Both the position numbers and the translations under genes were made by a program. The notes beneath the pieces were generated by a model, which ran no database searches, was not told the DNA's origin, and was given only the letters and a program-made list of their open reading frames with translations. Of a stretch of DNA of 64,000 nt, positions 28,250-37,639 are shown piece by piece. Origin of the DNA: Gemmobacter aquarius. Lineage in GTDB: Bacteria; Pseudomonadota; Alphaproteobacteria; Rhodobacterales; Rhodobacteraceae. The stretch covers positions 2,344,001 through 2,408,000 of the forward strand of contig NZ_CP028918.1 of the NCBI RefSeq assembly GCF_003060865.1, in the 5' to 3' direction. The stretch's first letter is position 1, and the number at the start of each line of letters is the position of its first letter.

Positions 28250-28818
28250 CCGGTCACGAATGTCACCACCCCGATCCCGCAGGCCGCCCCGCAACGGCCG
28301 GCCTGCGCCCACGCCGACCAGCCCGGACCAGCCCGGACCGGCCCGTATCCCGCCAAAACCCGCCCCACCGCCACAAGCCCAAAGACCGTTCGCCTCCAGT
28401 CCACGACCGAAATCCCCCGCTTCGCCCCCAAATCAAACAACCTTCTCCCCGACGCCCCCGCCCACAGTCGCCCCGCAAAGACTGTCCGCCACCCCGACAG
28501 CCCAACCCCCTCGCCTCCGCCCAACCACCGCAGCGCCCACCCTGCGCCCTGCCACCAACGTCGCCCCCCACCCGCAGCCACACTGCCCGACGCCCCCGCG
28601 TCGCGTTCTTGCCACCACCCGACACCCCTCACGGCAAGAAAGCCCCCGTCAGCCCCCCCTTGCCCGCCACGCCACCGACCGCGCAGTCCGCAGCGTCAAT
28701 GGCCAAGCCTCCCATCCGCACCAGCCCCCTCCCCCGTAACCTTGCGACCACAGGCACCCCCCGATCAGGAACCACCCCGCCGCCGCAGCGTTTCCCCTCG
28801 CAACAAGCGGACAGCGCC
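28250..28818. other. 569-bp gap, C-rich plus strand, no gene supported
   Basis: Open frames exist in all directions but are proline/arginine or glycine low-complexity translations of a C-rich strand. A short imperfect tandem repeat (GACCAGCCCG x2 plus GACCGGCCCG) lies at 28316-28345. In many proteobacteria 6S RNA precedes the cyclo-ligase gene that follows here, but I could not fold a convincing 6S RNA by eye. Confidence 0.5.
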
Positions 28819-29499
28819 ATGCCCCTTTCCTCCGACCCATGCCAAGCCGCCCATATCGGCGAACGTCCCTTCACGGGCGATCCCGCCTCGCCCCTCGATG
28901 TCGCCGCTTGGCGCCATGACGAACGCCAGCGCCTCCGCGCCGAACGCAAGGCGCTCACCCCCGCGATGGCCGTCTCCGTCACCGACCGCATCGCCGCCTG
29001 CCTGACCGAACTCCTCGCCCCGCTCGACGCCTCGCGCCTCATCATCGGCGCATCATGGCCCATCGGCGGAGAGCCGGACCTGATCCCCTTCCTCACCACC
29101 CTGCGCCAGCGCGGCGCGATCCTGTCGCTCTCGGCCTGCGTCAAACCGCCCGCCGCCATGCGCTTTCGCCGCTGGACGCCGAACGCCCCGCTCGAACGCG
29201 GGCTCTGGAACCTGCCCGTCCCCCCCGCCTCGGCGGGCGAGGTGACGCCGAACCTCCTGATCGCCCCGCTTCTCGGCTGGGACGACGCCTGCAACCGCCT
29301 CGGCTTCGGCACCGGCTACTTCGACCGCACACTCGACCACATGGCACCGCACCCCTTCGCGATCGGAGTCGGCCTCCATTCCGCGCGGCTCTCGACGATC
29401 CACCCCCTGCCGCATGACAGGCGGCTCGACCTGATCGTCACCGAATGCGGCGTCGAAGCCGGAAGCCCGCCTTTGCCTTCGCGCAGGGGCATGGTCTAG
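28819..29499 (+). CDS. 5-formyltetrahydrofolate cyclo-ligase
   Basis: 226 residues. Converts 5-formyl-THF to 5,10-methenyl-THF with ATP, recycling a folate by-product. The core begins near residue 30 (DERQRLRAERKALTP), with the substrate segment GASWPIGGEPDLIPF, KPPAAMRFRRW, and the ATP motif CNRLGFGTGYFDRTL. The frame is open far upstream, so the start is uncertain; ATG 28819 is the last one leaving the family core complete. Probably co-transcribed with the EEP and PLD genes. Confidence 0.9.
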   Translation: MPLSSDPCQAAHIGERPFTGDPASPLDVAAWRHDERQRLRAERKALTPAMAVSVTDRIAACLTELLAPLDASRLIIGASWPIGGEPDLIPFLTTLRQRGAILSLSACVKPPAAMRFRRWTPNAPLERGLWNLPVPPASAGEVTPNLLIAPLLGWDDACNRLGFGTGYFDRTLDHMAPHPFAIGVGLHSARLSTIHPLPHDRRLDLIVTECGVEAGSPPLPSRRGMV

Positions 29500-29539
29500 G
29501 GTGTCGCCACCACCGGCCACCCGAACTTTGGCAGAGACC

Positions 29540-30286
29540 ATGCCCGCAGACGCACCCGACAACCTGCCCCATCCGCCGCCGCTCCTCGTCGCGTCGTGGA
29601 ACATCCACAAGGGCGTCGGCGCCGACCGTCGCCGCGACCTGTTCCGCACCGCCGAGGTGATGCAGGAACTCTGCCCCGACATCCTCGCCCTGCAAGAGGC
29701 CGACCGCCGCTTCGGTGACCGCGCGGGCCTTCTCGACCTCGAACATGTCCGCACCCAATGCGGTCTTGTCCCCGTGCTGCCCGATACACCCGGCCCCTCG
29801 CATGGCTGGCACGGCAACCTGATCTTCGTACGTCATGCGGAAATCGAGGATATCCACCCCCTCGCCCTGCCGGGGTTCGAACCGCGCGGCGCGCTGATCG
29901 CCGACCTGAACCTCTCGGGTCAGCTGCTCAGGGTGGTGGGTCTCCACATGGGGCTTCTGGCAACCTCGCGCCGTGCCCAAAGCCACGCCCTGCTCGACCG
30001 GCTGTCCCGCCTGCCCCCCCGCCCCACGCTGGTGATGGGCGACATGAACGAATGGCGCAGCGGCCCCAACGCCTCGACCGCCGCCCTGCACCGCCAATTC
30101 CACGCGCCCCCCGCCCCGCGCAGCTTTCCCGCCCGCCTGCCCGTCGCCGCCCTCGACCGCATCATGGCCAGCCGCGACATCGCGCTGACGGGCCTGACGA
30201 CCCACGACACGCCGCTTGCACGCCACGCCTCCGATCACCTCCCGCTCAAGGCGCGCCTCACCTTCCCCGCGACGGCAGCGCCATGA
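29540..30286 (+). CDS. endonuclease/exonuclease/phosphatase-fold hydrolase
   Basis: 248 residues, EEP superfamily metal-dependent phosphodiesterase or phosphatase. Conserved elements: LLVASWNIHKGVG, the catalytic Glu in LALQEADRRFG, VVGLHMGL, MGDMNEW, and the terminal Asp-His in ASDHLPLKA. Substrate (nucleic acid, phosphoinositide-like or phospholipid) cannot be told. ATG 29540 is preferred over a GTG at 29501. The stop overlaps the start of the phospholipase D gene (ATGA), so the products likely act together, perhaps on lipids. Confidence 0.87.
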   Translation: MPADAPDNLPHPPPLLVASWNIHKGVGADRRRDLFRTAEVMQELCPDILALQEADRRFGDRAGLLDLEHVRTQCGLVPVLPDTPGPSHGWHGNLIFVRHAEIEDIHPLALPGFEPRGALIADLNLSGQLLRVVGLHMGLLATSRRAQSHALLDRLSRLPPRPTLVMGDMNEWRSGPNASTAALHRQFHAPPAPRSFPARLPVAALDRIMASRDIALTGLTTHDTPLARHASDHLPLKARLTFPATAAP

Positions 30287-31821
30287 TCACCACCCTCGCG
30301 ATCTGGCTCGTCCTCCTCGGCTTGGGCATCTTCGCGGCCTCGGTCCTCGCCCTGCGCTCCTACACCCGCTTCGCCCGCAAGGCGCGCGGCCCCCGCTCGC
30401 AGGCGCTGCCCACAGACGGCCCGCCCACAGAACCCGACCGCCTGCTCGCCCCGCTTCTCGCCGCCCATCCGGGCCAGAACGGGCTTGCCAACATCCTCGA
30501 CCACAAAGCCGCCTTCGCCGCCCGCGCCCATGCCGCCCGCATCGCCGGACGCAGCCTCGATCTGATCTATTACATCTGGACCACCGACACCTCGGGCTGG
30601 CTTTTGCTTGCCGAACTGCTCGACGCCGCCGACCGCGGCGTGCGCGTGCGCCTGCTTCTCGACGATGTGAACGTGCAGGGCTTCGACCTTGCCTTCCTCG
30701 GCCTCAACCAGCACCCCAATGTCGAGGTGCGGCTGTTCAATCCGGTGATGAACCGCGGCCACTGGATCCGGCGCGGCACCGAATTCGCCCTTGGCCTGTC
30801 GCGCTTCAACCGCCGCATGCATGGCAAGGTCTGGATCACCGACGGCCGCCTCGCCATCCTCGGCGGGCGCAACATCGGCGACACCTATTTCGGTGCGCCG
30901 GGATCGGGCGCGCGCCTCTCGCACGATGCCGACATGGTGCTCGCAGGCCCCTTGGTGCAATCGGTCGAACAGGTGTTCGACACCTATTGGAACCTCGGCC
31001 TGTCGCTGCCGATCCTGACCTTGTGGAAAGCCTTCCGCATCAGCATGGCCCGCTACCGCCGCCGCGTCGCCCGCCACGCCAACGCCCCCCTTTCGGTGCA
31101 CTACAAGGCCGAGGCGATGGCCAACCACAGCGCCGAAAGCCTTCTCGTGGACCCGCTGCGCTTCACCCCCGATGTGACACTGCTCGCCGATCCGCCCGAG
31201 AAAGCCTTTGGCCACCGCAAGGAACCATGGCTGCTGGACCGCATCGAAACCCTGCTGACCGGCGCCAAATCCGAAGTGCTGCTGACCACCCCCTACTTCG
31301 TCCCCGGTGCCTCGGGCCTGAAAATCCTGACCGACCTCGCCACCAACGGCGTCAAAGTGAAAGTCCTGACCAACTCCCTCGCCGCGACCGACCTCTTCGC
31401 CGTCCACGCCGCCTACCGCAGCTACCGCCAACCGCTCGTCGCCTCGGGTGCGGCCCTCTACGAATACGCCCCGCCCCGCGGCACGGGCCGCAAACGCGCT
31501 CTCCTGCACTCGAAGATATTCGTCATCGACGGCGAACAGGCCCTCGTCGGATCGCACAACTTCGACCTGCGCTCGGCCTATATCAACATCGAACTCGGCC
31601 TGCTCTTCCGCGAACCCGTACTCGTCGCCGAACTGCGCGACCTTTTTGCCCGCCAGACCCGCCCCGAGAATGCCTTCGCCGTCACCGCCCGCAACGGCGC
31701 GCTCTACTGGAACGTGATCGAAGATGGCCGCAAGGGCCGCGAAACCGCCGAACCCGAAGCAAGCCTGTCACGCCGCCTCGCCTCGAGCCTCATCGCCCGC
31801 CTGCCGCACGACTGGTTCTGA
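30283..31821 (+). CDS. phospholipase D / cardiolipin synthase-like protein
   Basis: 512 residues with an N-terminal membrane anchor (TTLAIWLVLLGLGIFAASVLAL) and two HKD motifs: RMHGKVWITDGRLAILGGRN and LLHSKIFVIDGEQALVGSHN. The two motifs form one active site for phosphatidyl transfer or hydrolysis, as in ClsC-type enzymes. Translationally coupled to the EEP-fold gene, resembling bacterial pairs thought to work on phospholipid head groups. Converges on modC with only 33 bases between the stop codons and no visible terminator. Confidence 0.9.
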   Translation: MITTLAIWLVLLGLGIFAASVLALRSYTRFARKARGPRSQALPTDGPPTEPDRLLAPLLAAHPGQNGLANILDHKAAFAARAHAARIAGRSLDLIYYIWTTDTSGWLLLAELLDAADRGVRVRLLLDDVNVQGFDLAFLGLNQHPNVEVRLFNPVMNRGHWIRRGTEFALGLSRFNRRMHGKVWITDGRLAILGGRNIGDTYFGAPGSGARLSHDADMVLAGPLVQSVEQVFDTYWNLGLSLPILTLWKAFRISMARYRRRVARHANAPLSVHYKAEAMANHSAESLLVDPLRFTPDVTLLADPPEKAFGHRKEPWLLDRIETLLTGAKSEVLLTTPYFVPGASGLKILTDLATNGVKVKVLTNSLAATDLFAVHAAYRSYRQPLVASGAALYEYAPPRGTGRKRALLHSKIFVIDGEQALVGSHNFDLRSAYINIELGLLFREPVLVAELRDLFARQTRPENAFAVTARNGALYWNVIEDGRKGRETAEPEASLSRRLASSLIARLPHDWF

Positions 31822-31854
31822 CTTCTGGCCCGACCCGATTCCATAACATTCCCC

Positions 31855-32928
31855 TCACCCCGCCCCGATATCCACCTGCGCCACCGCGACCGATTTCAGG
31901 ATGGCGTGTACCTCCACCCCTGCCTCCAGCCCCAGCGCCGTGGCCGACCGGCGGGTGACACGGGCCAGCAGGAACTCGCCCCCCAGCGCGATCTGCACCA
32001 GCGCCCCCGGCCCCTCGCCCGTCCGCACCGCCGATACGACGCCGGGCAGGATGTTCAGCGCCGACAGCCCCTCGGGCCGCCCGCGTGACAAGATCACATC
32101 CTGCGCCGCAATCCGCACCCGCAGCGCAGCCCCGACCTCGCCCGCGATCCGTGGCAGCCAGATCGGCCCCGCCACCGTCTCCAGCCGCGTCAGCCCGTCT
32201 GCCTCATGTCCCGCGATGCGCGCGCCGATCACCGCCCCCGCCTCGCGCAGGCCCAGCGCGGGCACCGCCGCCGGATCGGCCAGCACCTCGGCCGCAGCCC
32301 CCGCCCGCACCACGCGGCCCGCCTCCAGCACGACGATTGTCGTCGCCAGCCGCGCCACCTCGGCCAGCGAATGGCTCACATACAGGATCGGCACCGCCGC
32401 ATCGCGCAACCGCTCGACATAGGGCAGGATTTCGGCCTTCCGCGCCTCGTCCAGCGCGGCCAGCGGTTCGTCCATCAGCAAAACCGCAGGCTCGGCCAAC
32501 AGCGCCCGCCCGATCGCCACCCGCTGCGCCTCGCCGCCCGAAAGCGCGCCGGGCCGCCGCGCCAGCAGCGCCCCAAGCCCCAGCATCGCAACCACCGGCG
32601 CCATATCGACCCGCCGCCCCGTCACCCGCCCGGCATAGGCCAGATTCTCCGCCACCGTCAGATGCGGAAACAGCCGCGCATCCTGAAACACATAGCCCAC
32701 CACGCGCCGATGCACCGGCACATCGACCCCGCTTGCGCTGTCGTAAAGCACCCGCCCGCCGGAAACGATCCGCCCCGCATCGGGCCGCAAAAGCCCCGCC
32801 ACGGCCTCGACCACGCTCGTCTTGCCCGACCCCGACCGCCCGAACAGCGCCGTGACCCCCGCAGGCGCGGTAAACGCCACATCGAGGCTAAAGCCGCCGA
32901 AGCGATGGGTCACCCGCACCTCAAGCAT
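31855..32928 (-). CDS. modC: molybdate ABC transporter, ATP-binding protein
   Basis: 357 residues. Energises molybdate (or tungstate) import. Walker A is FGRSGSGKTSVVEA, signature is LSGGEAQRVAIGRALL, Walker B is VLLMDEPLAALD, with the switch His in YVSHSLAEV. The C-terminal 65 residues are a TOBE/Mop oxyanion-binding domain (LNILPGVVSAVR to LKSVAVAQV), which marks ModC among ABC ATPases. ATG 32928 overlaps the end of modB by eight bases. Confidence 0.95.
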   Translation of the reverse strand: MLEVRVTHRFGGFSLDVAFTAPAGVTALFGRSGSGKTSVVEAVAGLLRPDAGRIVSGGRVLYDSASGVDVPVHRRVVGYVFQDARLFPHLTVAENLAYAGRVTGRRVDMAPVVAMLGLGALLARRPGALSGGEAQRVAIGRALLAEPAVLLMDEPLAALDEARKAEILPYVERLRDAAVPILYVSHSLAEVARLATTIVVLEAGRVVRAGAAAEVLADPAAVPALGLREAGAVIGARIAGHEADGLTRLETVAGPIWLPRIAGEVGAALRVRIAAQDVILSRGRPEGLSALNILPGVVSAVRTGEGPGALVQIALGGEFLLARVTRRSATALGLEAGVEVHAILKSVAVAQVDIGAG

Positions 32929-33613
32929 CGCGCCCTGCCACCCGCGCATGCACCCGCCGCGCCAGAACTTCCGAGGCCACCAGCGCCCCCATCGCCACCG
33001 CGACCGAAATCACCACCAGCCGGAACGCCGCCCCGTCCCCCCCCGGCACCTGCAAGAACGCGTAAATCGCCGAAGGCAGCGTCTGCGTCTGCCCCGGAAT
33101 ATTGGCGACAAAGGTGATCGTCGCGCCAAATTCACCCATCGCCTTGGCAAAGGCCAGAACCGCCCCGGCAATGATCCCCGGCGCGATCAGCGGCAGCGTG
33201 ACCGTGGCAAACACCTGCCAGCGCGAAGCGCCAAGCGTCGCAGCCGCTGCTTCCAGCTTCGGGTCCACCGCCTCGATCGCCAGCCGTATCGCCCGCACCA
33301 TCAAGGGAAAGGCCATCACCGCCGCCGCCAGCACCGCCCCGGTCCAGCGGAAGGCCAGCACGATCCCGAACCATTCGTCCAGCACCCGCCCCACCGGCCC
33401 CTGCCGCCCAAAGGCCAGCAAGAGCAGATAGCCCGTCACCACCGGCGGCAATATCAGCGGCAGATGCACCAGCCCGTTCAGCACCTGCCGCCCGAAAAAC
33501 CGCCCCCGCGCCAAAAGATGCGCGACCCAGATGCCAACGGGCAGGCTCAGCACCGTCGCCCAGAACGACACCTGCACCGAAAGCCAGACCGCCTGCCACG
33601 CCGCATCCGTCAC
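32921..33613 (-). CDS. modB: molybdate ABC transporter, permease
   Basis: 230-residue inner-membrane permease with about five helices and the EAA loop EAAAATLGASRWQVFATVTLPLI that docks on ModC. The start is a GTG overlapping the modA stop (GTGA); longer frames upstream are shadow coding of modA. Central gene of modABC. Confidence 0.94.
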   Translation of the reverse strand: MTDAAWQAVWLSVQVSFWATVLSLPVGIWVAHLLARGRFFGRQVLNGLVHLPLILPPVVTGYLLLLAFGRQGPVGRVLDEWFGIVLAFRWTGAVLAAAVMAFPLMVRAIRLAIEAVDPKLEAAAATLGASRWQVFATVTLPLIAPGIIAGAVLAFAKAMGEFGATITFVANIPGQTQTLPSAIYAFLQVPGGDGAAFRLVVISVAVAMGALVASEVLARRVHARVAGRDA

Positions 33614-34353
33614 GGAACCCTGAACCCCTGCGCCCTGAACCGCGCCTGCGCTGCGGGCGACGACAGATAATCGACGAACGCCCGCCCAGCCGCCTTGCCC
33701 TGCACCGTCACCGCCGCCGGATAGACGATCCGCGCATGGCTCCCCTCGGGAAACGCGCCCACCACCGAAATCTCCGCCTCGCCCACCGCATCCGAGGCAA
33801 AGACAATCCCCAGCGCCGCCTCGCCCAAGCCCACCAGCTTCACCGCCGCCCGCACATTCTCGGTCTCGACCACGCTTCCCGCCACGCTGTCCCACAGCCC
33901 CAGCGACACCAGCGCCTCATGCCCGTATTGCCCCGCCGGAACCGAAGCGATCATCCCCATCGCCAGCTTCCCCCCGCCTAGCATCGCCGCAAGGTCCAAC
34001 TCCGGCCCCACCTCGGCAGGCTCCGCCGCCCCATGCGCGACCAGCACCAGCCCATTGCCCAGCACATCCCGCCGCGTGCCCCCGGCCAGCAGCCCGCCCG
34101 CCTCCAGCACATCCATCCAGTCCGCCGCCGCCGAGATGAACACATCCACAGGCGCACCCTGCTCGATCTGCTTGGCCAGCTTGGCCGACCCGTCATAGGA
34201 CAGGACCGCCACGTTCCCCGTCTCGGCCTGCCAATCCGCCGCCACCAGATCAAGCGCGGTCTTCAGCGACGAGGCCGCGAAAACCGTGATCTCCTCGGCC
34301 CGAAGCGGCGTGGCCAATCCCAGAACCAGCAGCCCCGCCAGCCAAACCCTCAC
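33610..34353 (-). CDS. modA: molybdate ABC transporter, periplasmic binding protein
   Basis: 247 residues with a signal peptide (RVWLAGLLVLGLATPLRAEE). Mature start EITVFAASSLKTALDLVAADW carries the Ser residues that bind the oxyanion; SYDGSAKLAKQIEQGAPVDVF and ENVRAAVKLVGLGEAALGIVF are typical of ModA. The start is GTG 34353 with GGGGG six bases upstream. A ModE-type palindrome precedes it. Confidence 0.94.
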   Translation of the reverse strand: MRVWLAGLLVLGLATPLRAEEITVFAASSLKTALDLVAADWQAETGNVAVLSYDGSAKLAKQIEQGAPVDVFISAAADWMDVLEAGGLLAGGTRRDVLGNGLVLVAHGAAEPAEVGPELDLAAMLGGGKLAMGMIASVPAGQYGHEALVSLGLWDSVAGSVVETENVRAAVKLVGLGEAALGIVFASDAVGEAEISVVGAFPEGSHARIVYPAAVTVQGKAAGRAFVDYLSSPAAQARFRAQGFRVP

Positions 34354-34368
34354 AGCAAACCCCCAAAG

Positions 34369-34392
34369 CGTTATATCCGGCCAAACATAACA
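34369..34392. promoter_or_regulatory. candidate ModE/Mop box
   Basis: CGTTATAT (34369-34376), eight spacer bases, then ACATAACA (34385-34392), an imperfect inverted repeat matching the CGTTATAT half-site known for ModE/Mop regulators. It lies between modE and modA, 15 bases upstream of the modA start codon. By analogy the operon would be repressed when molybdate is plentiful. Confidence 0.6.
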
Positions 34393-34423
34393 CCGCCGAA
34401 ACCCGACGCTGCAAGCGATATTT

Positions 34424-34798
34424 TCAGTCAGACATATCGGCCAGCATCCCCCGCAGCGCCGCCAGTTCCCCGGCACCCGCCTCCAGCGCCGCCGCCTCGA
34501 ACCCGCGATAGGCCGCGATCACCGCCAGCCCCGCCCCGGTCACCGCAGCCCCGCCTCCGCCCGCCCCGCCCCGCGCAGGCAAAACCACCGGTAGACGAAA
34601 GGCCGCGTTCATCTCCTCGACCAGCGACCATGCCCGCTTGTAGCTCATGCCCATCGCCCGCCCCGCGGCCGAAATCGACCCGAGGTCGCGGATATTCTCC
34701 AACAGCAGCACCTTGCCCGGCCCGACCATCGCGCGGTCCCCGAACAAAAGGCGCAGCTTCACCTGCGGAAAAAAGGGATCATGACTCATAACCGCCAT
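34424..34798 (-). CDS. modE: ModE-type winged-helix regulator without Mop domain
   Basis: 124 residues covering only the LysR-like winged helix of ModE (VKLRLLFGDRAMVGPGKVLLLENI, GSISAAGRAMGMSYKRAWSLVEEMN) plus a dimerisation helix. The molybdate-binding TOBE domains of classical ModE are absent, so the ligand may be sensed elsewhere or by a partner. The start is ATG 34798 or ATG 34789; both have plausible spacing. Immediately upstream of modABC on the same strand. Confidence 0.85.
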   Translation of the reverse strand: MAVMSHDPFFPQVKLRLLFGDRAMVGPGKVLLLENIRDLGSISAAGRAMGMSYKRAWSLVEEMNAAFRLPVVLPARGGAGGGGAAVTGAGLAVIAAYRGFEAAALEAGAGELAALRGMLADMSD

Positions 34799-34867
34799 GA
34801 TGCGCGCCCGAAGTGGCCCCCCGCAAGCCCCCCGCGCACCACCGGCACGGCAAAGCGGACCAAAACC

Positions 34868-36316
34868 CTAACGCCGCCAGAACCTCGGCAAGACCAGCAC
34901 GAAAATCGCCAACAGCCCCAGCCGCCCCAGCAGCATCGCCAGCGTCATGATCCACTTTCCTGCATCCGGCAGGTCGACGAACGTCCCCGTCCGCGCCACG
35001 ATCGGCCCGAAGCCGTAGCCGATGTTGCCAAGCGCGGTCCAGACCGCGAACAGCGCCGAAACCGTGTCCAGCCCGACAAGCGTCATCGCCACCGTCAGCA
35101 CACCCAGCGTCAGCACATAACCCGTCACATACAGGATAAGCGCGTCCATCACGTCCTTCTCGACCACCCGCCCCTCGTATTTCACCGGCACCACCCGCCC
35201 GGGCGAAACGATCTGCCGGATCTGGCTGACCAACGCCGCCGCCACCAGTTGCGACCGGAACACCGTCAACCCCGCCGCCGAAGACCCCGAACACGCCCCG
35301 ATCACCCCGATCACGAACGCCACGACCAGCATGTATCCGCCCCATGCCGGAAACGACCCGCTGAAAAACCCGGTGGACGAGATGATCGAGACCAGATTGA
35401 ACAGGCTCTCGCGGAACGCGGGCTCGAACGGCATGTCCGATGTAAGCCAACGCCACAGCGTCACCGTCAGCACGGAAAACGCGATGATCTTCAGATAGGC
35501 CCGCACCTGACTGTCCCGCCACAAGGGCGTGGCCGATCCGTTCACCAGTTGCACATAGCGCACATAAGGCAGGCTCCCCAGCACCATGAACAGCGCCCCG
35601 AAATACTCGCCCGCCCCCGCATAGACGCTGAACGACGTATCCCGCGGCGAAAAGCCCCCCGTCGCGATCGAGGCCATGGCATGCACTGCCGCATCCAGCG
35701 GCGTCATCCCGATTGCCGAATAGGTCAGCCCCGCAATCACGATCAGCCCGAGGTAAACCCCCAGCAACTGCTTGGCCAGATCGGTCGCCCGCGGCAGCAC
35801 CTTGCCGAAGGTATCAAACCCCTCGGTGCGAAAGAACTGCATCCCCCCCACCCGCATCACGGGCAAAAAGATCATCGCAACGAACGCGATCCCGAGGCCC
35901 CCCGCCGCATTCAACAAACCCCGCCACAGGTTCATCCCCGCAGGCAATTCCTCCAGCCCGTAGATCACCGTGGCCCCCGTGGTGGTGATCCCCGACACCG
36001 CCTCGAAATAGGCTTCGGTGAATTGCAGCCGTGGCGCGCCCAGCATGAAAGGCAAGGCCCCGAATGCGGGCACCACGAACCAGATTGCCGCCGTCAGCAG
36101 ATAGGCCGACCGCACGTCGAACGCGCCCCGCGTTGCATTGGCCGACGAAAGCGCCAGCAACACGCCAACCCCCGCCGTAACCAGCGCCGCCTGCAAGATA
36201 TCGTCGGCATTGCCGTTGCCCGCGTTCCAATCGACGAAAGCGGGCAAAAGCATCAGCCCCGCCAGAACCATCAGGATCCAGCCGAGCACATAGGCAATGG
36301 GGCGCACATCGACCAT
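34868..36316 (-). CDS. trkH: TrkH-type potassium uptake channel subunit
   Basis: 482 residues, multipass. Four P-loop repeats typical of Trk/Ktr channels are visible, the first as AVSGITTTGATVI. Works with a cytoplasmic TrkA regulator, not encoded here. Starts MVDVRPIAYVLGWILM at 36316. Lies between the mod cluster and folE2, with 69 and 39 bases on either side. Confidence 0.93.
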   Translation of the reverse strand: MVDVRPIAYVLGWILMVLAGLMLLPAFVDWNAGNGNADDILQAALVTAGVGVLLALSSANATRGAFDVRSAYLLTAAIWFVVPAFGALPFMLGAPRLQFTEAYFEAVSGITTTGATVIYGLEELPAGMNLWRGLLNAAGGLGIAFVAMIFLPVMRVGGMQFFRTEGFDTFGKVLPRATDLAKQLLGVYLGLIVIAGLTYSAIGMTPLDAAVHAMASIATGGFSPRDTSFSVYAGAGEYFGALFMVLGSLPYVRYVQLVNGSATPLWRDSQVRAYLKIIAFSVLTVTLWRWLTSDMPFEPAFRESLFNLVSIISSTGFFSGSFPAWGGYMLVVAFVIGVIGACSGSSAAGLTVFRSQLVAAALVSQIRQIVSPGRVVPVKYEGRVVEKDVMDALILYVTGYVLTLGVLTVAMTLVGLDTVSALFAVWTALGNIGYGFGPIVARTGTFVDLPDAGKWIMTLAMLLGRLGLLAIFVLVLPRFWRR

Positions 36317-36355
36317 CAGACGGGGCTACACTGCGGCCCCGCCACGGGTCAACCG

Positions 36356-37447
36356 TCAGCCGACGTGGAAAAGCGTCGTGAACAGTCGCGGATCGAGGCT
36401 TTCCTGTGCGAAAGTCTCGCCTTCGGTCAGCACCGAAACCGCGTCATGGCTGTGCAGGCTTTCCTGATGGCTGGCGATGATGCGGAAGTCGCCGACCCGC
36501 GCATCTTCCTTAAGCGCCTGACAGAACGACCGCGCCGCATCTTCGACAAAGATCGGATTGGCCGCATTCAACTCGGCGAATGCCTGCTCGTCCTCGCGCT
36601 TGACCATCACTTGCGTCTCGGTCGGCACGGCCGCCCGCGCCAGTTCCACCAGATCCTCGAACCACAGCCGCTCGCCTGCGTTCACCACCACCGAAATCCG
36701 CGCCACGCTGCGCTGGGAATGCGGCGTGGCAAGCTGCCCCCGCGTGCGACGGGCATGTTCGGAAAGCTCCAGACTGCAGGGGCAGGTCGACGAGTAAACG
36801 AAGTCGAGGTGCATGATCTTCTTACGCACGCCCGCCACGTCGACCAGTTCCAGCGCGATGTCATAATACTGCCAACCCGACAGCCCCGACCGCAGCGACT
36901 GCACCTTCACGGGAAAGGAAAACCGCATCTGGATCCGCGCATCGAAGCTTTCCAGATCGCGCTTGTAATCCTCCAGCGCGTGCTCGATCACGCCAAAGCT
37001 GAAATCGCGCTCGGCATGGGCATAGAACGACCGCATGATGCGGCTCATGTTGATGCCCTTCTTCTCGGCCTCCAGCGATACCGTCCCCGTCACGCTGGTC
37101 TCCAGCGTCAGGTCGCCATTGTCGCGCGTGCGATAGCGGATCGGCAGGCGGAAATTCGAAATCCCCACATGCTGGATCAACTGCTTCTCGCCCTTGATCA
37201 GGCTCGACGGCCCGTTCTGCAAATCGGGCAGCGATGCCTTGTAGCCTTCCGTCACCACGAAATCGGCCGGATAGTCGCGGCTCAACGCCGGATACCCCTC
37301 GCCCGGCACCAGATAGGCGACCGCCGCATCCAGACGCGAGATTTCGCTGTCCGAAGCCTTCCCCGCCCAGCGCCGCAGCACTGCCAGCGCCGCCTCGGCC
37401 TCTTCGCGGCTCGGTTGACGGTCGATTTCGGGGGTAAAGATGTTCAT
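36356..37447 (-). CDS. folE2: GTP cyclohydrolase I, type IB
   Basis: 363 residues. Makes dihydroneopterin triphosphate, the first step of folate synthesis, with relaxed metal need compared with FolE. Family blocks: GISNFRLPIRYR, YAHAERDFSFGVIEHALEDY and the catalytic Cys region SSTCPCSLELSEHARRTRGQ followed by ATPHSQRS. FolE2 is often induced by zinc shortage; no clear Zur box was found upstream. No folE copy is present in the window. Confidence 0.95.
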   Translation of the reverse strand: MNIFTPEIDRQPSREEAEAALAVLRRWAGKASDSEISRLDAAVAYLVPGEGYPALSRDYPADFVVTEGYKASLPDLQNGPSSLIKGEKQLIQHVGISNFRLPIRYRTRDNGDLTLETSVTGTVSLEAEKKGINMSRIMRSFYAHAERDFSFGVIEHALEDYKRDLESFDARIQMRFSFPVKVQSLRSGLSGWQYYDIALELVDVAGVRKKIMHLDFVYSSTCPCSLELSEHARRTRGQLATPHSQRSVARISVVVNAGERLWFEDLVELARAAVPTETQVMVKREDEQAFAELNAANPIFVEDAARSFCQALKEDARVGDFRIIASHQESLHSHDAVSVLTEGETFAQESLDPRLFTTLFHVG

Positions 37448-37577
37448 CGCAGCAGCCTTTCGGTTCCGGCCAAACCACAGGGTCGGCCTTCAATGTCAGC
37501 AGGTTATACGCGCGGCCCATCCGAGCGGATCACAGCGGGCGCGAAATCCTTTCCGCGCCCGTTCACCAATATAATGC

Positions 37578-37631
37578 CGGATTCGTAAAAATCATAGGAC
37601 AGGCCTACAGACCGTTTTCCTCACGAATCCG
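37578..37631. other. inverted repeat 3' of metZ
   Basis: CGGATTCGT (37578-37586) and ACGAATCCG (37623-37631) form a perfect 9-base inverted repeat separated by 36 bases. On the minus strand it begins nine bases after the metZ stop and precedes folE2. Could be a stem of a longer 3' structure or a regulator site; nothing further can be said. Confidence 0.5.
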
Positions 37632-37639
37632 ACATGATC

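Noticed and set aside
28260..28739. Pro-rich open frame after the pseudo-protease gene
   Set aside because: Low-complexity translation of a C-rich strand, no ribosome site, and open frames on the other strand as well.
28620..28818. 6S RNA gene in front of the cyclo-ligase
   Set aside because: Expected from synteny in other proteobacteria, but no long bulged hairpin of 6S type could be drawn by eye.
37448..37639. Zur box upstream of folE2
   Set aside because: Only an AT-rich AATATAAT stretch; no palindrome close to the Zur consensus.
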